Assembly (NCBI GenBank): GCA_022571175.1
Contig: JACZYI010000023.1
Coordinates: 1 to 6,904, forward strand
Origin: Pseudomonadota bacterium
GTDB taxonomy: Bacteria; Pseudomonadota; Alphaproteobacteria; Sphingomonadales; SMXR01
DNA length: 6,904 bases
Direction: 5' to 3'
A program made the position numbers and the translations under genes. The notes beneath the pieces are model-generated. The model was given only the letters and a program-made list of their open reading frames with translations. It did no database searches and had not been told where the DNA came from. Positions 6,049-6,904 of this stretch are shown here, in pieces. The number at the start of each line of letters is the position of its first letter. Position 1 is the first letter of the stretch.

Positions 6049-6904
6049 TCATTTCTCAATTTCAAATCTAAACATAAACATGTGCCCCTCAACATCAACC
6101 GCATGACCATTCACAATCCGGGGCGCGTATCGCAATTTCATCAAATATTTTAAAATTTCTTCCTCAAAATATCCTTTAACATCCCCTTCAATAATTTTTG
6201 GGTCCTTCACCCGTCCTTCACGGGTGACCGTGAACTCAGCAATCACAGAACCTTCCTTATTCATCCGTATTGCGCGATCAGGAAAGTTCATCATTGGCCT
6301 GAAAACGGGTTTGGCGTATTCGGTGTCCTGATCAGGATAAAGCCCGCCTATGGCCACCAGATGCTTGGTGGATTTTTCATCCTCTCCCCTGTTTTCGTAA
6401 ACCATGACGAGGTGACCATGCAGTACTGAGATGGTTTCTTTCATAGTATCAACATGGGGCTCAAGTATCGAAAGAGCTTCCAGTAAATATTCTTCCGCTC
6501 GTTTGAATTTCCGGTCAGCCGAATACAGCTTTCCCAAAGAAAAGGCTGCCAGGCCGGTATAAACGTGGGTTGACCCTGCCAACTCGCCAAATATTTCATG
6601 GGCGCGGAGTAAATTTCTTCGAGCGGAGCGGTGCGCATTGGGATCAGACTTGCTGGTTGCCAGATTGCCGAATTCCAGGGCGATCTGGGCCCACAGAATC
6701 TCTCTCCCCATATGTTTACGAATTATGTCCAGCGCCCGGCCATAAATTTGAATTGCCTTTGGGTATTGGCGTGTTTGTCTCTTAAAATGCAACTCGCCGA
6801 GCATAAGAAGCGGATCAATCAGCTCAACAGCTTTACGGTCATATAAACCCTCATAGACCTTGATGCTTTCAAGAAGAAAATCTTCGGCTTTGTCCTTCTT
6901 TTCC
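6049..6904 (-). CDS. TPR-repeat protein with a C-terminal TonB domain (5' partial)
   Basis: The frame is open from the window edge to a TGA at 6049-6051, giving 284 visible residues; the start lies beyond 6904. The internal ATG at 6804 is not the likely start, because the 33 codons before it are open and continue the same helical repeat pattern (AEDFLLESIKVYEGLYD). Visible residues 1-190 form helix pairs of the long, roughly 40-residue TPR type, for example LLMLGELHFKR with AIQIYGRALDII, and AAFSLGKLYSADRKFKRAEE with YLLEALSIL. Residues about 196-284 fit a TonB C-terminal domain: FRPMMNFPDRAIRMNKEGSV, then EFTVTREGRVKDPKII, then LMKLRYAPRIVNG and a final strand MFMFRFEIEK. TonB domains usually contact outer-membrane receptors in the periplasm. 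The TPRs take the place where TonB has its linker, so energy transduction is uncertain and a periplasmic scaffold is equally possible. The stop lies 2 nt from the convergent hemF stop. Confidence 0.85.
   Translation of the reverse strand, partial: EKKDKAEDFLLESIKVYEGLYDRKAVELIDPLLMLGELHFKRQTRQYPKAIQIYGRALDIIRKHMGREILWAQIALEFGNLATSKSDPNAHRSARRNLLRAHEIFGELAGSTHVYTGLAAFSLGKLYSADRKFKRAEEYLLEALSILEPHVDTMKETISVLHGHLVMVYENRGEDEKSTKHLVAIGGLYPDQDTEYAKPVFRPMMNFPDRAIRMNKEGSVIAEFTVTREGRVKDPKIIEGDVKGYFEEEILKYLMKLRYAPRIVNGHAVDVEGHMFMFRFEIEK

Noticed and set aside
5006..6052. A 348-codon open frame on the minus strand opposite hemF
   Set aside because: It is antisense to hemF, whose protein matches family signatures throughout. 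The antisense translation has no recognisable domain, and its His/Gly-rich makeup fits a shadow frame.
6207..6227. Inverted repeat TCACCCG / CGGGTGA about 160 nt past hemF as its terminator
   Set aside because: The 7 bp stem is real but lies inside the TonB-domain coding sequence, and neither strand has a T tract after it. It more likely reflects coding constraint.
6802..6804. ATG at 6804 as the start of the TPR-TonB gene
   Set aside because: The frame is open for all 33 codons between this ATG and the window edge, and those codons continue the TPR-like helix pattern, so the gene starts outside the window.
1..6904. A novel defence, mobile or biosynthetic system in the window
   Set aside because: All major reading frames belong to known families, most of them housekeeping. 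There are no integrase, transposase, toxin-antitoxin, nuclease or array signatures, and composition is even.

Overview
The window looks like an ordinary chromosomal segment of an alphaproteobacterium. I base this on the three-gene Rieske / cytochrome b / cytochrome c1 operon with b and c1 encoded separately, on an adenine phosphoribosyltransferase just downstream of it, and on the close match of every recognisable protein to proteobacterial family signatures. Base composition is moderate and even, with no sign of recent transfer. I cannot name the order or genus. I found no RNA genes, CRISPR arrays, insertion sequences or phage genes.

Layout: positions 1-92 (+) hold the last 29 codons of a gene that resembles a MaoC-type acyl dehydratase. 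An exported DUF3179 protein follows at 178-1167 (+). It runs tail to tail into a leftward block: the bc1 operon petA-petB-petC (4547 to 1942) and then apt (1716 to 1174). Petition of the bc1 genes is tight (10 nt gap, then an 11 nt overlap), while apt is separated by 225 nt that contain a two-copy 27 bp tandem repeat and a possible promoter. At 4548-4711 an AT-rich divergent spacer separates petA from a rightward pair, trmL (4712-5170) and hemF (5174-6046), which are probably translationally coupled. hemF runs tail to tail, with a 2 nt gap, into a leftward gene (6049 to beyond 6904) that encodes TPR-like repeats followed by a TonB C-terminal domain. Its start lies outside the window.

How the genes fit together: petABC encode the three catalytic subunits of the ubiquinol:cytochrome c oxidoreductase. 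HemF makes protoporphyrinogen IX on the way to the heme that cytochromes b and c1 carry, so the divergent spacer could in principle coordinate heme supply and bc1 synthesis. This is inference from position only. apt (purine salvage) and trmL (tRNA wobble methylation) are housekeeping genes.

I do not see a previously undescribed system here. The items most worth a second look are the TPR-TonB fusion, the tandem repeat in front of apt, the divergent bc1/trmL-hemF regulatory region, the exported CxxC-containing DUF3179 protein and the two nearly abutting convergent gene pairs.
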